From positions 2,728,001 to 2,792,000 of the forward strand of contig NZ_CP157484.1 in NCBI RefSeq assembly GCF_045348435.1: a stretch of 64,000 nucleotides of DNA. The letters are read 5' to 3'. This document shows positions 49,625 through 58,106 of the stretch, piece after piece; position 1 is the first letter of the stretch; every line of letters starts with the position of its first letter. The notes under the pieces are model-generated. The model made no database searches. It was given only the letters and a program-made list of their open reading frames with translations, and was not told where the DNA came from. Source of the DNA: Alsobacter sp045348435. GTDB lineage: Bacteria > Pseudomonadota > Alphaproteobacteria > Rhizobiales > Beijerinckiaceae. A program made the position numbers and the translations under genes.

Positions 49625-50238
49625 CGCCGCTCATACCTCGGACACTTCACCTTCAACCACGCCTGCGTTCGTCCGGACCGATACGGGCTATCGCGGCGCT
49701 TCGAGATGATCCCCTCCAAACCCATCATGCAGGCATGACGGAAGAGGTCCTCGCCCCGCTCGTCCATGCTGTCCGTGAACGCGACACCGTCCACGGGGAT
49801 GCCCAGGAGCCGCCGGAGCTCGGACTTGCGCGCCTCGAGGGATTGCGGCCGGAGGTCGACGCCATCGAGCTCCAGGAGATCGAAGGCGAACAGGATGGCG
49901 TGGCGCGCGCCGGCCCGGGACCGGAGCGCATGGAAGTCGTCGAGACCGTCGGGCCGCTGCACGATCGCCTCGCCATCGAGGACGCACGAGTTGCAGGGAA
50001 GAGCCCTAATCCCCTCCACAATCCGCGGCATCGCCTCTGTCCACGAGACCATGGTCCGACTCCATAGCCGCGCCTTGTCGCCCTCGCGCCGGCAGATCAT
50101 GCGGTAGCCGTCGTGCTTGATCTCATGGATCCAGACTGAGCTGGTCGGGACGCGGAAGGCGAGCGTCGGCTGGCAGGGTAGGATGAAGCCCGGCGGCGAA
50201 GAGCGCCGGTCGCGGGCAAGGGGCGGAGGACTCCACAT
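49621..50238 (-). CDS. Compact ATP-dependent DNA ligase (adenylation domain only)
   Basis: 205 residues. Motif I EIKHDGYRMICRRE (adenylated Lys in K-x-D-G), VLDGEAIVQRPDGL, LFAFDLLELDGVDL, LEGIISKRRDSPYRSG and QAWLKVKCP give motifs I, III, IIIa, IV and V in order. No OB-fold domain follows, and no polymerase or nuclease domain as in LigD, so it is a minimal nucleotidyltransferase. Start uncertain: ATG at 50238 or a TTG at 50274; neither has a good ribosome-binding site. Joins nicked DNA if active; other LigD-like small proteins act in repair or on phage DNA. Confidence 0.75.
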   Translation of the reverse strand: MWSPPPLARDRRSSPPGFILPCQPTLAFRVPTSSVWIHEIKHDGYRMICRREGDKARLWSRTMVSWTEAMPRIVEGIRALPCNSCVLDGEAIVQRPDGLDDFHALRSRAGARHAILFAFDLLELDGVDLRPQSLEARKSELRRLLGIPVDGVAFTDSMDERGEDLFRHACMMGLEGIISKRRDSPYRSGRTQAWLKVKCPRYERR

Positions 50239-50283
50239 AAGGAGTCGATTCCTGCCGGGCCCCTCTGGTTCCAACTCTGCCGC

Positions 50284-50388
50284 TCACTCCACGGCTATCA
50301 GCGCCCAGCTGCTGAACAGCACCAGGCCGATCACGGCAGCCAGCCCGACCGCGATCTCCGCTATGTGTCCGGGAATGCTTTCGCGCAC
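50284..50388 (-). CDS. Small single-pass membrane protein
   Basis: 34 residues, GTG start: MRESIPGHIAEIAVGLAAVI and a membrane helix ending FSSWALIAVE. AGAAAGG stands six bases before the GTG. The size and single helix fit small regulatory or phage-type membrane proteins, but nothing is known. Could also be a chance frame. Confidence 0.4.
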   Translation of the reverse strand: MRESIPGHIAEIAVGLAAVIGLVLFSSWALIAVE

Positions 50389-50516
50389 GCAGTGCCTTTC
50401 TGGGTCTGTGGATAGCGCGGATCGGCCGAGCACGTAGGTCTGGGCGCCAGAACTGCGCGGCCCCATGTTGAAGACGCCGGCTCGTTTCAGATAATTTGCT
50501 CGTCGAGGAGCCCTCC

Positions 50517-51161
50517 ATGTACGCGAGTTCCCAACGCATCACCGACGACACTGCCGAGCTGCGCCGCCAAGCAGGAAATTGGCATAAGGAACAGCGGGAG
50601 CGTGTGGGCCTGACCCAGCGCGAGATGGCCACGGCACTGGCAATCAAAAAGTGGACCTTCATCTCCCAGCTCGAAACAGGAGCCTGTCGCGTCCCGTCGA
50701 CAAGGTATGAAGATTGGGCGCGGATTCTGGAGATGCCCGTCCGCGATCTCGCCTTGTCGCTGATGCCCTTTTATGATCCGGAGAGCTACAATCTTCTGTT
50801 CCCGGGCGAGCCGGACGCTGACGTGGAGCCCGAGCACAAAGCCCCAGCCCCTAAGCCGATGCCCCGCAACGAAGAGATAACCGATCGGAAGGCGGAGCAC
50901 AGAGCGAGAAAGGAGCTTGGCACTTGGCTGGCGGATCGGCGAAAATTGCTAAAAATGACACAAGTGGACTTGGCAGCGAAACTTGGCATTCCCGAGCCCA
51001 TACGAGTAAGTCTCGTTGAAAACGGACATGATCGGATGCCACTTGGCTACACCAAAGCTTGGGCTTGGGCACTGAAGATTTCGCCGCATTATCTCGCTCG
51101 AGCGCTGCTCAGAGTGAACGATCCGCTCATCTTTGATGTGATTTTTCCTGACGAGATTTAA
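50517..51161 (+). CDS. Regulator with two tandem XRE-like HTH modules
   Basis: 214 residues. Module 1 (~22-98) has GLTQREMATALAIKKWTFIS and module 2 (~137-213) has KMTQVDLAAKLGIPEPIRVS, each followed by a helix-rich part ending in LLFPGE or VIFPDE. The modules are equal in length and align without gaps, so the gene arose by internal duplication; a charged Pro-rich linker joins them. ATG at 50517 with GAGGAG upstream. Likely a DNA-binding regulator of the accessory region or of the gene downstream. AT-rich relative to the core. Confidence 0.75.
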   Translation: MYASSQRITDDTAELRRQAGNWHKEQRERVGLTQREMATALAIKKWTFISQLETGACRVPSTRYEDWARILEMPVRDLALSLMPFYDPESYNLLFPGEPDADVEPEHKAPAPKPMPRNEEITDRKAEHRARKELGTWLADRRKLLKMTQVDLAAKLGIPEPIRVSLVENGHDRMPLGYTKAWAWALKISPHYLARALLRVNDPLIFDVIFPDEI

Positions 51162-51513
51162 AGTATTGCCAAGCAAGATCTAACATTAGTTCTGCGAGGC
51201 AGAAACCCGCTCCATCTCAGCCGAAGGTTGCTGCCACTTAATAAATGTAAATAATCTCTGAACAGTCAAATTTTATTGGGTCCCGAAGACCAAATCACTG
51301 GGCACTTTCCCGAAATTTTCTTTTTTGGCAAGGGGTTAAGCCCATATCCCCGTCAGTGTTGCGCCCACAACACAGCACGAAAAATCGGTAGGGACCGCGA
51401 AATTTCAGTTTGCAGGGTATTAGGAACACTGTATGAGTTCCCTCACCTGCTCTGGTCCGAGTCGATAGCGACCGAAGCGGTGCAGCTTTGAAGAGATAAA
51501 AGGACACCACCAA
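51162..51513. other. 352-base intergenic region, low GC, no gene seen
   Basis: Much richer in A/T than the surroundings. Holds the promoter and leader of the DUF4214 protein; no confident -35/-10 pair, riboswitch or small gene could be identified. AAAGGA lies before the downstream ATG. Confidence 0.5.
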
Positions 51514-53226
51514 ATGGCAACTATCCAAGGCGTATACGTCGCCCTGTTCGGCCGCCCCGCTGACCCGCTTGGCCTCGCCTATTTCAATGGCGTGACCAAC
51601 AACGGCGCCAACCTGACCGCCATCACCGACCTGGCCGCGACGGACGAGTTCAAGACCCGCTTCAAGGACCAGAACAACGTTCAGATCATCAATTCGATCT
51701 ACAAGAGCCTGTTCAACCGTGACGCCGACGCCGATGGCCTGAAGTTCTACCTCGGCCAGCTCACCAGCGGCAAAATGAACGTCAATAACATCGCGATCAA
51801 CATCCTTGACGGCGCCCAGGGCACCGACAAGACGATCTCCGACACGAAGATCGCTTCCGCGAACACGTTCACGTCGCATGTCGACCAGGGCAACGAGATC
51901 GTCGCCTACAATGGCACGACCGCTGCCAACGCTGGCCGCGCCTTCCTCGCTCCGATCGCGACCACTCCCGCGACCGACGCCCAGGCCGACGCCGCCATCT
52001 CCGGCATCGTGAGCCAGTCCAGCACGGGCGGCGGCAACGTTGGCGGCACGTTCACGCTGCAGGTCGGCGCCGACACCCTTTCGCCCACCAACAACGTTAC
52101 TGCGAACCAGACGACGGCTGGCGACGACACGATCCGCGCAAATGCGGTCCCGAACTCGCTTGAGACGGCCGACACGATCGACACGGGCGGCGGTAACGAC
52201 ACGCTGAACGCGCTGTTCAACAACACTGATGGTGTTGCAAAGACGATTAAGCCCGTTCTCACCAATCTTGAGAACGTGTTCATCACGAACAGCGCCGCCG
52301 TTCCCGTGGGCGGTCCGCCTGCAGTCGGCGCGGCCGAGACCGTTGATCTCGGCGACTCGAATGGCGTCCTGGCTGCCTGGAACAAGGGTTCGGATCAGGA
52401 CCTCACCGTTCAGGGCATCAAGCTTTCGACCACCGTTGGCCTCAACGGCACGATCACTGGCAGCACCACCTTCACTTTCGCTGGCGCCACCGGCACCAAC
52501 GACTCAGCGACTCTCGCCGTCCGTGACGCCACGTCCGATACGGCTGCTAAGACGGTTACTATCGGAAATATCGAGAACCTGACGATCGCCCAGTCGGATG
52601 ATCCGACCATCACCGGAACGACATCGACGGTCCGGAACCTCGCTGCTCACGAGACTAAGACCATCACCCTGACCGGTACCGGAACCTATAATGCGACCGG
52701 GGGTGGACCTTCGCAGGACCTTGGTGCCCTGACAAAGTTCGATGCGTCGGCTCATAAGGGCGACATGACGCTCGACCTTTCGTATGGTGCGGTTCCGACT
52801 GCTGGTGTTACGATCCTGCCGTCCAGCGCGGGCGTGAACACCATCAACATCGGCGCGAACGGCAACGTTGACACCGTCGTGTTTAACTCGACCAACGTGT
52901 CGACGCTGAACAAGATCACGACGCTCACGAACTTCGACACGGGCACTGCTGCTGCCGCCACCCAGGAAGACAAGATCGACGTCAAGGCGTTCGCTTTGGG
53001 CGCCGACACGACGGTTGCGACCAGCGTGGTCGCTCCGGCGGGCGACATCTCGGGCTTCTTCAGCGGCACGGGTCGTATTGTGAAGGTCGACCTTGGGCTC
53101 GGCGGTATTGAAGTCCTCGTTGACACCAACAAGGACGGCAACTTCAACGCCGGCACCGATCTCGCGATCAAGCTGACGGGTGTTGCTCTCAACACCGTGG
53201 ACATCGGCGACTTCATCGTCTCCTAA
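51514..53226 (+). CDS. DUF4214 surface/secreted protein with type I secretion-like C terminus
   Basis: 570 residues, very rich in Thr, Asn, Ala and Gly and nearly free of Cys. The N-terminal ~100 residues (GVYVALFGRPADPLGLAYFN; IYKSLFNRDADADGLKFYLG) are DUF4214 units found in S-layer and secreted alphaproteobacterial proteins. A long beta-rich repeat region follows (DTIDTGGGNDTLNALFNNTD is RTX-like). The end, VDTNKDGNFNAGTDLAIKLT then VDIGDFIVS, is typical of C-terminal type I secretion signals. No N-terminal signal peptide, consistent with ABC-type export, but no exporter genes are nearby. Followed by a strong terminator. Confidence 0.75.
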   Translation: MATIQGVYVALFGRPADPLGLAYFNGVTNNGANLTAITDLAATDEFKTRFKDQNNVQIINSIYKSLFNRDADADGLKFYLGQLTSGKMNVNNIAINILDGAQGTDKTISDTKIASANTFTSHVDQGNEIVAYNGTTAANAGRAFLAPIATTPATDAQADAAISGIVSQSSTGGGNVGGTFTLQVGADTLSPTNNVTANQTTAGDDTIRANAVPNSLETADTIDTGGGNDTLNALFNNTDGVAKTIKPVLTNLENVFITNSAAVPVGGPPAVGAAETVDLGDSNGVLAAWNKGSDQDLTVQGIKLSTTVGLNGTITGSTTFTFAGATGTNDSATLAVRDATSDTAAKTVTIGNIENLTIAQSDDPTITGTTSTVRNLAAHETKTITLTGTGTYNATGGGPSQDLGALTKFDASAHKGDMTLDLSYGAVPTAGVTILPSSAGVNTINIGANGNVDTVVFNSTNVSTLNKITTLTNFDTGTAAAATQEDKIDVKAFALGADTTVATSVVAPAGDISGFFSGTGRIVKVDLGLGGIEVLVDTNKDGNFNAGTDLAIKLTGVALNTVDIGDFIVS

Positions 53227-53248
53227 GTTCTGCTGATCCGAACGACAG

Positions 53249-53278
53249 TGGGCCGGTCCTCGTGACCGGCCCATTTTT
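53249..53278 (+). terminator. Rho-independent terminator of the DUF4214 gene
   Basis: Stem TGGGCCGGTC / GACCGGCCCA (10 bp, loop CTCGT) followed by TTTTT. Confidence 0.92.
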
Positions 53279-53298
53279 CGTTTGTGGCGCCCGGTAAG

Positions 53299-53333
53299 AA
53301 AAAAGGCCCGCCGCGGCGTCAGCCGGGCGGGCC
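53299..53333 (-). terminator. Rho-independent terminator of the prophage late operon
   Basis: On the minus strand: stem GGCCCGCC / GGCGGGCC followed by TTTTTT. It faces the prophage genes, about 130 bases beyond the last one, and marks the probable end of late transcription. Confidence 0.85.
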
Positions 53334-53464
53334 AGTGCAGAGGGGCGCGAACAGATTAAGCCAGGAGCCTGGGCGTGCTCAGCGAAGGCCGTCCGGGCAT
53401 GCTGCCATGGTCTGTTTCACATGCCCGCACCATGCGGGCCTCGGACCGGCTTAGAGCCGGGATG

Positions 53465-53872
53465 TCATCTCTGGCGACGAGGGATGTCGCTCTTGAACTC
53501 GGCGCTTCTGAGCTCGCGCATCTTCTCCTCCAAGATCCGGTCGACCTCGCCACGCATGCGGTCGCCTTCGGCCTCGCTCTTCATCAGCTCGGAGATGGCG
53601 AACAATGCGTCGGCCGTCCGCCGCTGCTCGATTGTGGCGGCCGCCGTATGCGAGACCAGATGCTGCAAGTGCTCGTTCAGCTCCCGGATGGGCTTCAGGT
53701 CGATGAAGGAGCCGCCGGCGACGAAGACGTCCGTTGTGTGCTGCTGGGTTTCGGCCGCCTTGTGCCCCGCCGCCAGGGCCTTCAGGCCCGTGAACACTGC
53801 GGCTATCAGTCCCGCCAGATAGGCGACCCACTGGTACTGCTCCGGGATCCCCGGGATTTCAGGTGACGCCAT
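53465..53872 (-). CDS. Membrane-anchored coiled-coil phage protein
   Basis: 135 residues: short N terminus ASPEIPGIPEQYQWVAYLAG, one helix (GLIAAVFTGLKALAAG), then a long charged helix with DLKPIRELNEHLQHLVSH and EGDRMRGEVDRILEEKMREL, a probable coiled coil. Its start overlaps the end of the next membrane protein by 14 bases. Part of the lysis-end gene group; role unknown, no spanin or holin motif proved. Confidence 0.6.
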   Translation of the reverse strand: MASPEIPGIPEQYQWVAYLAGLIAAVFTGLKALAAGHKAAETQQHTTDVFVAGGSFIDLKPIRELNEHLQHLVSHTAAATIEQRRTADALFAISELMKSEAEGDRMRGEVDRILEEKMRELRSAEFKSDIPRRQR

Positions 53873-54323
53873 GCTTCTTGGCCCCGCGCGCCCGCCCGGC
53901 GTCGTGCATGGCGCTGTAGCCATTCGCGAAGTCGAGACCGAAAAGGATCAGGTAGATGGGCGCGCCGGGCGTATCGATCGGGCTCGACAAGAGGCCGATG
54001 CAGATCGAAGCCCAGACAAAGCACGATGCGTAAGCAGCGATCCCGCGCACATAGGGTGAGACGGTGGCGTAGAGGGTGTTCGGGAAGGTGCCGTTGACGA
54101 TCAGCGCGAGCAGTCGCAGGAAGCCGATGGCGAAGGCGCCCCAGCCCCAGATCTGTTCCGGCGCCATCTCGGCCATGCGAGTATAGGCCGGCGATGAGGC
54201 GAAGATGGCCGACGGCTTGGTCACCACACAGCCCCAGCCGGTCAGGCCCACAGCCATGAACCATTCGGATCGACGCGCTGTGAAATGCTGCGTCACCCCC
54301 GCTGCCAGCCGCATGATGATCAT
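53859..54323 (-). CDS. Phage membrane protein, four helices
   Basis: 154 residues with hydrophobic helices at GLTGWGCVVTKPSAIFASSP, AFAIGFLRLLALIVNGT, IAAYASCFVWASICIGLLSS and IYLILFGLDFANGYSAM. GGAGG precedes the ATG at 54323. In this location, between spanins and a strong terminator, a holin-like or accessory lysis function is possible but not shown. Confidence 0.6.
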   Translation of the reverse strand: MIIMRLAAGVTQHFTARRSEWFMAVGLTGWGCVVTKPSAIFASSPAYTRMAEMAPEQIWGWGAFAIGFLRLLALIVNGTFPNTLYATVSPYVRGIAAYASCFVWASICIGLLSSPIDTPGAPIYLILFGLDFANGYSAMHDAGRARGAKKHGVT

Positions 54324-54393
54324 GGTGGGCCTCCCTGCGCCCACTGCCCCGACGTGGTCCAATCCAAGCCCCCCGGCTCTTGTTTCGCGATTT

Positions 54394-54708
54394 TCATGGG
54401 CGCCGCGCTATGGCCGCGCGCTCGACTGCGTCCTTCTTCTGGACGAAGCTGACCAAGCCCTCGTGACGCATGGCGCACACGACAAGGCTCTGCCGGTCCT
54501 TGCCCCAGTGGCGCTCCGTTTGCCCGGCGCTCAGCTTTCCCGACGGGATCGCGGTGGGACCGGTGCATGGCTCGAGCTGGCTGTCATCGGGCTGCGCCTG
54601 GTTGGACGCGGCCAGGACCTGCTGGTTTCCTCGGGAGCTGGAGGCGATTGAGGCGCTGCACGCCGCCACCATCAAGGCAGCCGACACCGTCATTGCGAGC
54701 CGAAGCAT
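54394..54708 (-). CDS. Rz1-like outer-membrane spanin lipoprotein
   Basis: 104 residues. Lipobox VAAC in LRLAMTVSAALMVAACSASI, followed by a mature part with PTAIPSGKLSAGQTERHWGK and DRQSLVVCAMRHEGLVSF, the pattern of two-component spanin Rz1 subunits. GAGGA lies 10 bases before the ATG at 54708. It overlaps the Rz-like gene by 125 bases in another reading frame, the classic spanin arrangement. Acts with Rz to fuse membranes at the end of lysis. Confidence 0.82.
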   Translation of the reverse strand: MLRLAMTVSAALMVAACSASIASSSRGNQQVLAASNQAQPDDSQLEPCTGPTAIPSGKLSAGQTERHWGKDRQSLVVCAMRHEGLVSFVQKKDAVERAAIARRP

Positions 54709-55003
54709 GGGCGAGGTCCTCATAGGCTTGCGCGAGCGCCTCGCGCGTCTGTGTGTAGGTAGCGACCACGAGCGCGTTCTTGCCCTTCAGCTCGGCGAGT
54801 TGGGCGTTCAGGGCGGCCACGTCGGCGCGGGTCTGCTGCTCCTCGGCCGCGATTCGGTCCCGCTTCCCCTGCTCGTATGCCTCTGAGATCTGGCGCTCGA
54901 ACCAGAGCCAACCGACCAAGGCCAACGCCGCCGCGACCAGTCCGCCGACGATGATGGTCTTGAAAGGCTTCGCGAGTTCCCAGAGCGCGGCGAGCCCGAT
55001 CAT
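54584..55003 (-). CDS. Rz-like inner-membrane spanin
   Basis: 139 residues. N-terminal anchor (KTIIVGGLVAAALALVGWLW) then a long periplasmic helix (AEEQQTRADVAALNAQLAEL; TQTREALAQAYEDLAHA), the usual i-spanin layout. The last ~45 residues overlap the Rz1-like gene. ATGA overlap with the endolysin gene upstream. Confidence 0.82.
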   Translation of the reverse strand: MIGLAALWELAKPFKTIIVGGLVAAALALVGWLWFERQISEAYEQGKRDRIAAEEQQTRADVAALNAQLAELKGKNALVVATYTQTREALAQAYEDLAHASARNDGVGCLDGGGVQRLNRLQLPRKPAGPGRVQPGAAR

Positions 55004-56223
55004 GCCCGCTTGCCCGTCTGGTAGTCGTGCACCTGGGCGGCGAGGACGAGGTTGACCACGCGGTAGGCGAGGAAGCCGCCGCCGAACAGAATCGCCAGCC
55101 AGACATAACCGGGCACATGGGCGAACGCGCCGAGGAAGGACTTGCCCTGCTCAGTCTGCGAGGCTCCGAAAGCCGTCACGGCGCCGCCGCCCATGAACCA
55201 GGTCGTGAAGCGGGTCCACTGCTGCAGGATCCACGCGCGCCGAGCGGCAGGGACCTGTGCGGCGACTTCCTTCGTGCTCGCCGTCGCTCGCGCCTCGGCG
55301 ATAGGACGGCGAAAGCCCTCCGCCTGCGCCTTGCCGATCTCGGCGAGGCTGTCGTCGTTGATCTCGCCGCTCGCGCCGAATCCGCGGTCGATCATGAAAC
55401 CAGCGACGGCGCCGGCCGTCTTGCCGCCAGCATTCCCGTCGATCTTGCCGACGTCGAAGTAGCCCATCTCGCAGAGCTGCTTTTGGGCGGCCTCGATGAC
55501 TGCGCGGGGGTAGACTCCAGCGACTACAGCGGAGGGGCCGGCCTCATCGTCCTGCACGGGATGGAAGCCGGGGTCATCGTCGCCGTCCTCCGCGTCACCT
55601 GCGAGGTCGACGAGCGTGGCCGGCGCACTGGCGAACTCTTCGACGAACCGGTCGTAAGCGGCTGCGAGCTTGGTGTGGTAGCCGTTCTTGGCGTAGCCCG
55701 GCCCGTTGTAGCCGCGGGCGAAGGTCGCCCAGTCCAGATCCCGCAGCGCGCCGTCGAGCTTGGCGGCCTTCATGAACTTCGCCATGGCGACAAGCTGCGC
55801 GCCCTCCCCGTCCACGAACGCCGCGATCATCTTCTGTGGCGTCGCATAGCCGGCGAGCTTGCAGTTGGAGCCCATCATCTGCGGCAGGCCCCAGGAGGTC
55901 GCACTTAGGGCCGCCGTCTCGTCGATCGTTAGCGCCTGCACGATTCGCGCATAGCTGTCGGCCGGATAGGGCTTCTGCCCCCACTTCGGATAAGCAAGGC
56001 CAGCTTTGATCGCCGCAGCCCGCTTCGGCCCGGCGCCCAGCTCGGCATAGAATCTATGCGGCTCGAACAGCGCCTTGAGACGCCCGCGCCTGTCAAAGCC
56101 CGAGCCGCGCGTCTCGATCTCGATGATGGCGCGGATCGCTGGGACGTCGCAGCCCAGCAGTTCAGCCGCGCGCGCGATATCGCTGTCGGTCAGGCGCGTG
56201 GCCTGGCCCGTGAACTGGACCAT
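55000..56223 (-). CDS. N-acetylmuramidase endolysin with C-terminal membrane segments
   Basis: 407 residues. Residues ~10-185: muramidase domain with IRAIIEIETRGSGFDRRGRL (catalytic Glu in I-E-T), LFEPHRFYAELG, ALSATSWGLPQMMGSNCKLA and DWATFARGYNGPGYAKNGYH. Residues ~235-310: peptidoglycan-binding-like domain (IEAAQKQLCEMGYFDVGKID; AVAGFMIDRGFGASGEINDD). The end carries a hydrophobic segment (WFMGGGAVTAFGA) and a strong helix (VWLAILFGGGFLAYRVVNLV). No N-terminal signal. The membrane tail is unusual for endolysins. Rz overlaps its end; 156 bases separate it from the gene before. Confidence 0.88.
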   Translation of the reverse strand: MVQFTGQATRLTDSDIARAAELLGCDVPAIRAIIEIETRGSGFDRRGRLKALFEPHRFYAELGAGPKRAAAIKAGLAYPKWGQKPYPADSYARIVQALTIDETAALSATSWGLPQMMGSNCKLAGYATPQKMIAAFVDGEGAQLVAMAKFMKAAKLDGALRDLDWATFARGYNGPGYAKNGYHTKLAAAYDRFVEEFASAPATLVDLAGDAEDGDDDPGFHPVQDDEAGPSAVVAGVYPRAVIEAAQKQLCEMGYFDVGKIDGNAGGKTAGAVAGFMIDRGFGASGEINDDSLAEIGKAQAEGFRRPIAEARATASTKEVAAQVPAARRAWILQQWTRFTTWFMGGGAVTAFGASQTEQGKSFLGAFAHVPGYVWLAILFGGGFLAYRVVNLVLAAQVHDYQTGKRA

Positions 56224-56379
56224 CGATGTCTCCTAATGGTGGTCAGAGATCAACCAGGCCGGGCTTCGGCCTGAGATCAGCGCGCGCGTGCGGCACGGAG
56301 CGCTTGATGCGCTCTGGGGTCGGCGTGAGTGAGTAGATTCTACTGCTGGCCGGATCACCCGCGACCGGAAGTGGGACTG

Positions 56380-56712
56380 CTATCGAGCTTTGAGCACAGT
56401 TGGCTTAGCGACGACCCTCGGGCCGGTGGCGCGGAGCACTGCGTCATCCACCATACGAGCTTGCTCCCCGTGGAGCCGCGCCTTCGACCGAAGCATGCGT
56501 TCGCTACCGCGAAGGGCAATGAAGCACGCTGCGATCAGCGCAAGGGCGTTAGCACCTACAAAGCACCCTACGACGGCACCGGAGACACCGAAGAGCAGAG
56601 CACCGCAGAACGTGCCTGCTATAGATCCGAAGATCCCGAAGATGATCAGAACTATAACCACCGACGCCTCCGCCCCGGGCGCGAGTATGGCGTTGATTCG
56701 GGCAATGAGCAT
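56380..56712 (-). CDS. Phage membrane protein, holin candidate
   Basis: 110 residues with two to three hydrophobic segments: ASVVIVLIIFGIFGSIAGTF, CGALLFGVSGAVVGCFVGAN and ALALIAACFIALRG, then a charged tail (SERMLRSKARLHGEQARMVD). The position directly upstream of the endolysin and the size are those of a holin, but no family match is certain. Start ATG at 56712 has no clear ribosome-binding site; 56754 is an alternative. The 156 bases downstream hold no gene. Confidence 0.5.
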   Translation of the reverse strand: MLIARINAILAPGAEASVVIVLIIFGIFGSIAGTFCGALLFGVSGAVVGCFVGANALALIAACFIALRGSERMLRSKARLHGEQARMVDDAVLRATGPRVVAKPTVLKAR

Positions 56713-56782
56713 TACGATTGAGCAAGGCGTGCGAAGCCCACTGTCGCGGGGCATGGCGGAGGGCTTTCGCCCGGTAGTCAGA

Positions 56783-58060
56783 TCACGGGATCTCGTAAAG
56801 CCGGACGTTGGCGATGGTCACGCCCTTGGTGACGTCGCCGAGATAGTTGCTCGTATCGTCCGCCGTTCCGGGCATGATATCGAGGTTGATCACGGTGTCG
56901 TCGTCGTGAGTCCATTCCATCGTGCAGCGATAGTAGCCATTGGCGAGCGCCAGGATGGACTTTGCGTTACTAACGAATGTCCCGTAGGCGTAGAAGTCAC
57001 CCAGGACGCCAGCCCCAGAGAGGTTGAAGTTGCCGCGTGCGCCAGCGCCGAAGGTTGAATTATAAGAATTGATCTGGACCCATGAGCGCCCAAGGTCCGG
57101 TTTGGCGTCGAACTGCAGCCGATAGCTCTTGACGGACGCCGCTTTCGATACCCCAGCGCGCACAATGTGGTCTGCGGTTGTGGCCGTTTCTTTGATCGCC
57201 TGGGTCGCCAAGCCGCCATTGATCACGGTGGCGTTGCCCAAGGGGGACCATGGCGCAGCGGCGATGCTTGTTCCGGCCAGATTGGTCACAGCCGAACCGC
57301 TGAGCGTGTAGGACAGCGAATTGATCGTCATGCTACCAGCGCCCGAGCGCGGCTCAGACCCCAGCGCCGCGCCGTTGACCCACTCGCTGCCTGTGATGAC
57401 GCTGTTGGTCTTCAGGAACGCCAGAGCCGACTTGATGTCGAGCGTGCAACTGGCGACGTCCACGTTGCCGGAGGCCATGAACATCACATCGCGGCCAGTG
57501 ACCCCATCGGCGATCTGGCGGCAATTCCACGTCACGCCGCCATTGACGTGCGAGCCGACCAGCGTGGCGGAGTTGAAATAGGAGATCACCGCCGCGCTGG
57601 GGTGGAAGAAGAAGCCGATCTCGTGCGTCTTGAAGGTGTCCTGGCCCGAGGTCGTGGTCAGGTAGAACTCGGTCAGGCCGCCGTAATCACCGCTGCCGAC
57701 CGTCACGTTCCAGCTTTGCGAGAAGGTCGTGAGGGCGTCGACCTGAACCGGCGTCACGGCCACGGATGGAGCGCCGCCGTCGTAATTGCCGAAGCTGACA
57801 GCCATATAGCCATAAACGCCCGACGCGGCGGGCGTCGCCGGCCAGGACATGGCGATGGCGGTGTTGTTGGGGAAGTTGACCGTATCGACCGTGATGGTGT
57901 CGGTGAAGTCGGTCCCCTGCACCAGCGCGCCTTTGCCCCACGGCGAGGCGTAGGCCAGATAAGACGACCCCGACTTGGTGTAGTTGGTCGAGTCAGGGAT
58001 CGCCAGAAGGTTGGGATTGACGGCGACCGACCCGCTCCGCCTGCGCCGCGAGATGAACAT
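56783..58060 (-). CDS. Phage tail-associated protein, probable carbohydrate-binding
   Basis: 425 residues, beta-rich: VAVNPNLLAIPDSTNYTKSG, AAIAPW-like segments, YRLQFDAKPDLGRSWVQINS, and a C-terminal lectin-like stretch (NGYYRCTMEWTHDDDTVINL) ending ANVRLYEIP, typical of carbohydrate-binding modules at the tips of tail fibres. ATG at 58060 is preceded by GAGGG; ATG at 58102 would add 14 residues. Probably a receptor-binding or tail-spike component. Confidence 0.65.
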   Translation of the reverse strand: MFISRRRRSGSVAVNPNLLAIPDSTNYTKSGSSYLAYASPWGKGALVQGTDFTDTITVDTVNFPNNTAIAMSWPATPAASGVYGYMAVSFGNYDGGAPSVAVTPVQVDALTTFSQSWNVTVGSGDYGGLTEFYLTTTSGQDTFKTHEIGFFFHPSAAVISYFNSATLVGSHVNGGVTWNCRQIADGVTGRDVMFMASGNVDVASCTLDIKSALAFLKTNSVITGSEWVNGAALGSEPRSGAGSMTINSLSYTLSGSAVTNLAGTSIAAAPWSPLGNATVINGGLATQAIKETATTADHIVRAGVSKAASVKSYRLQFDAKPDLGRSWVQINSYNSTFGAGARGNFNLSGAGVLGDFYAYGTFVSNAKSILALANGYYRCTMEWTHDDDTVINLDIMPGTADDTSNYLGDVTKGVTIANVRLYEIP

Positions 58061-58106
58061 CAGAGACCCTCGCCCTGAGAGCCGACTTTCAAGCCCCCTC
58101 ATGGCA

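Noticed and set aside
53356..53553. Possible small gene at the end of the prophage (65 residues)
   Set aside because: Arg/Ser-rich frame overlapping the coiled-coil protein, no ribosome-binding site, no domain.
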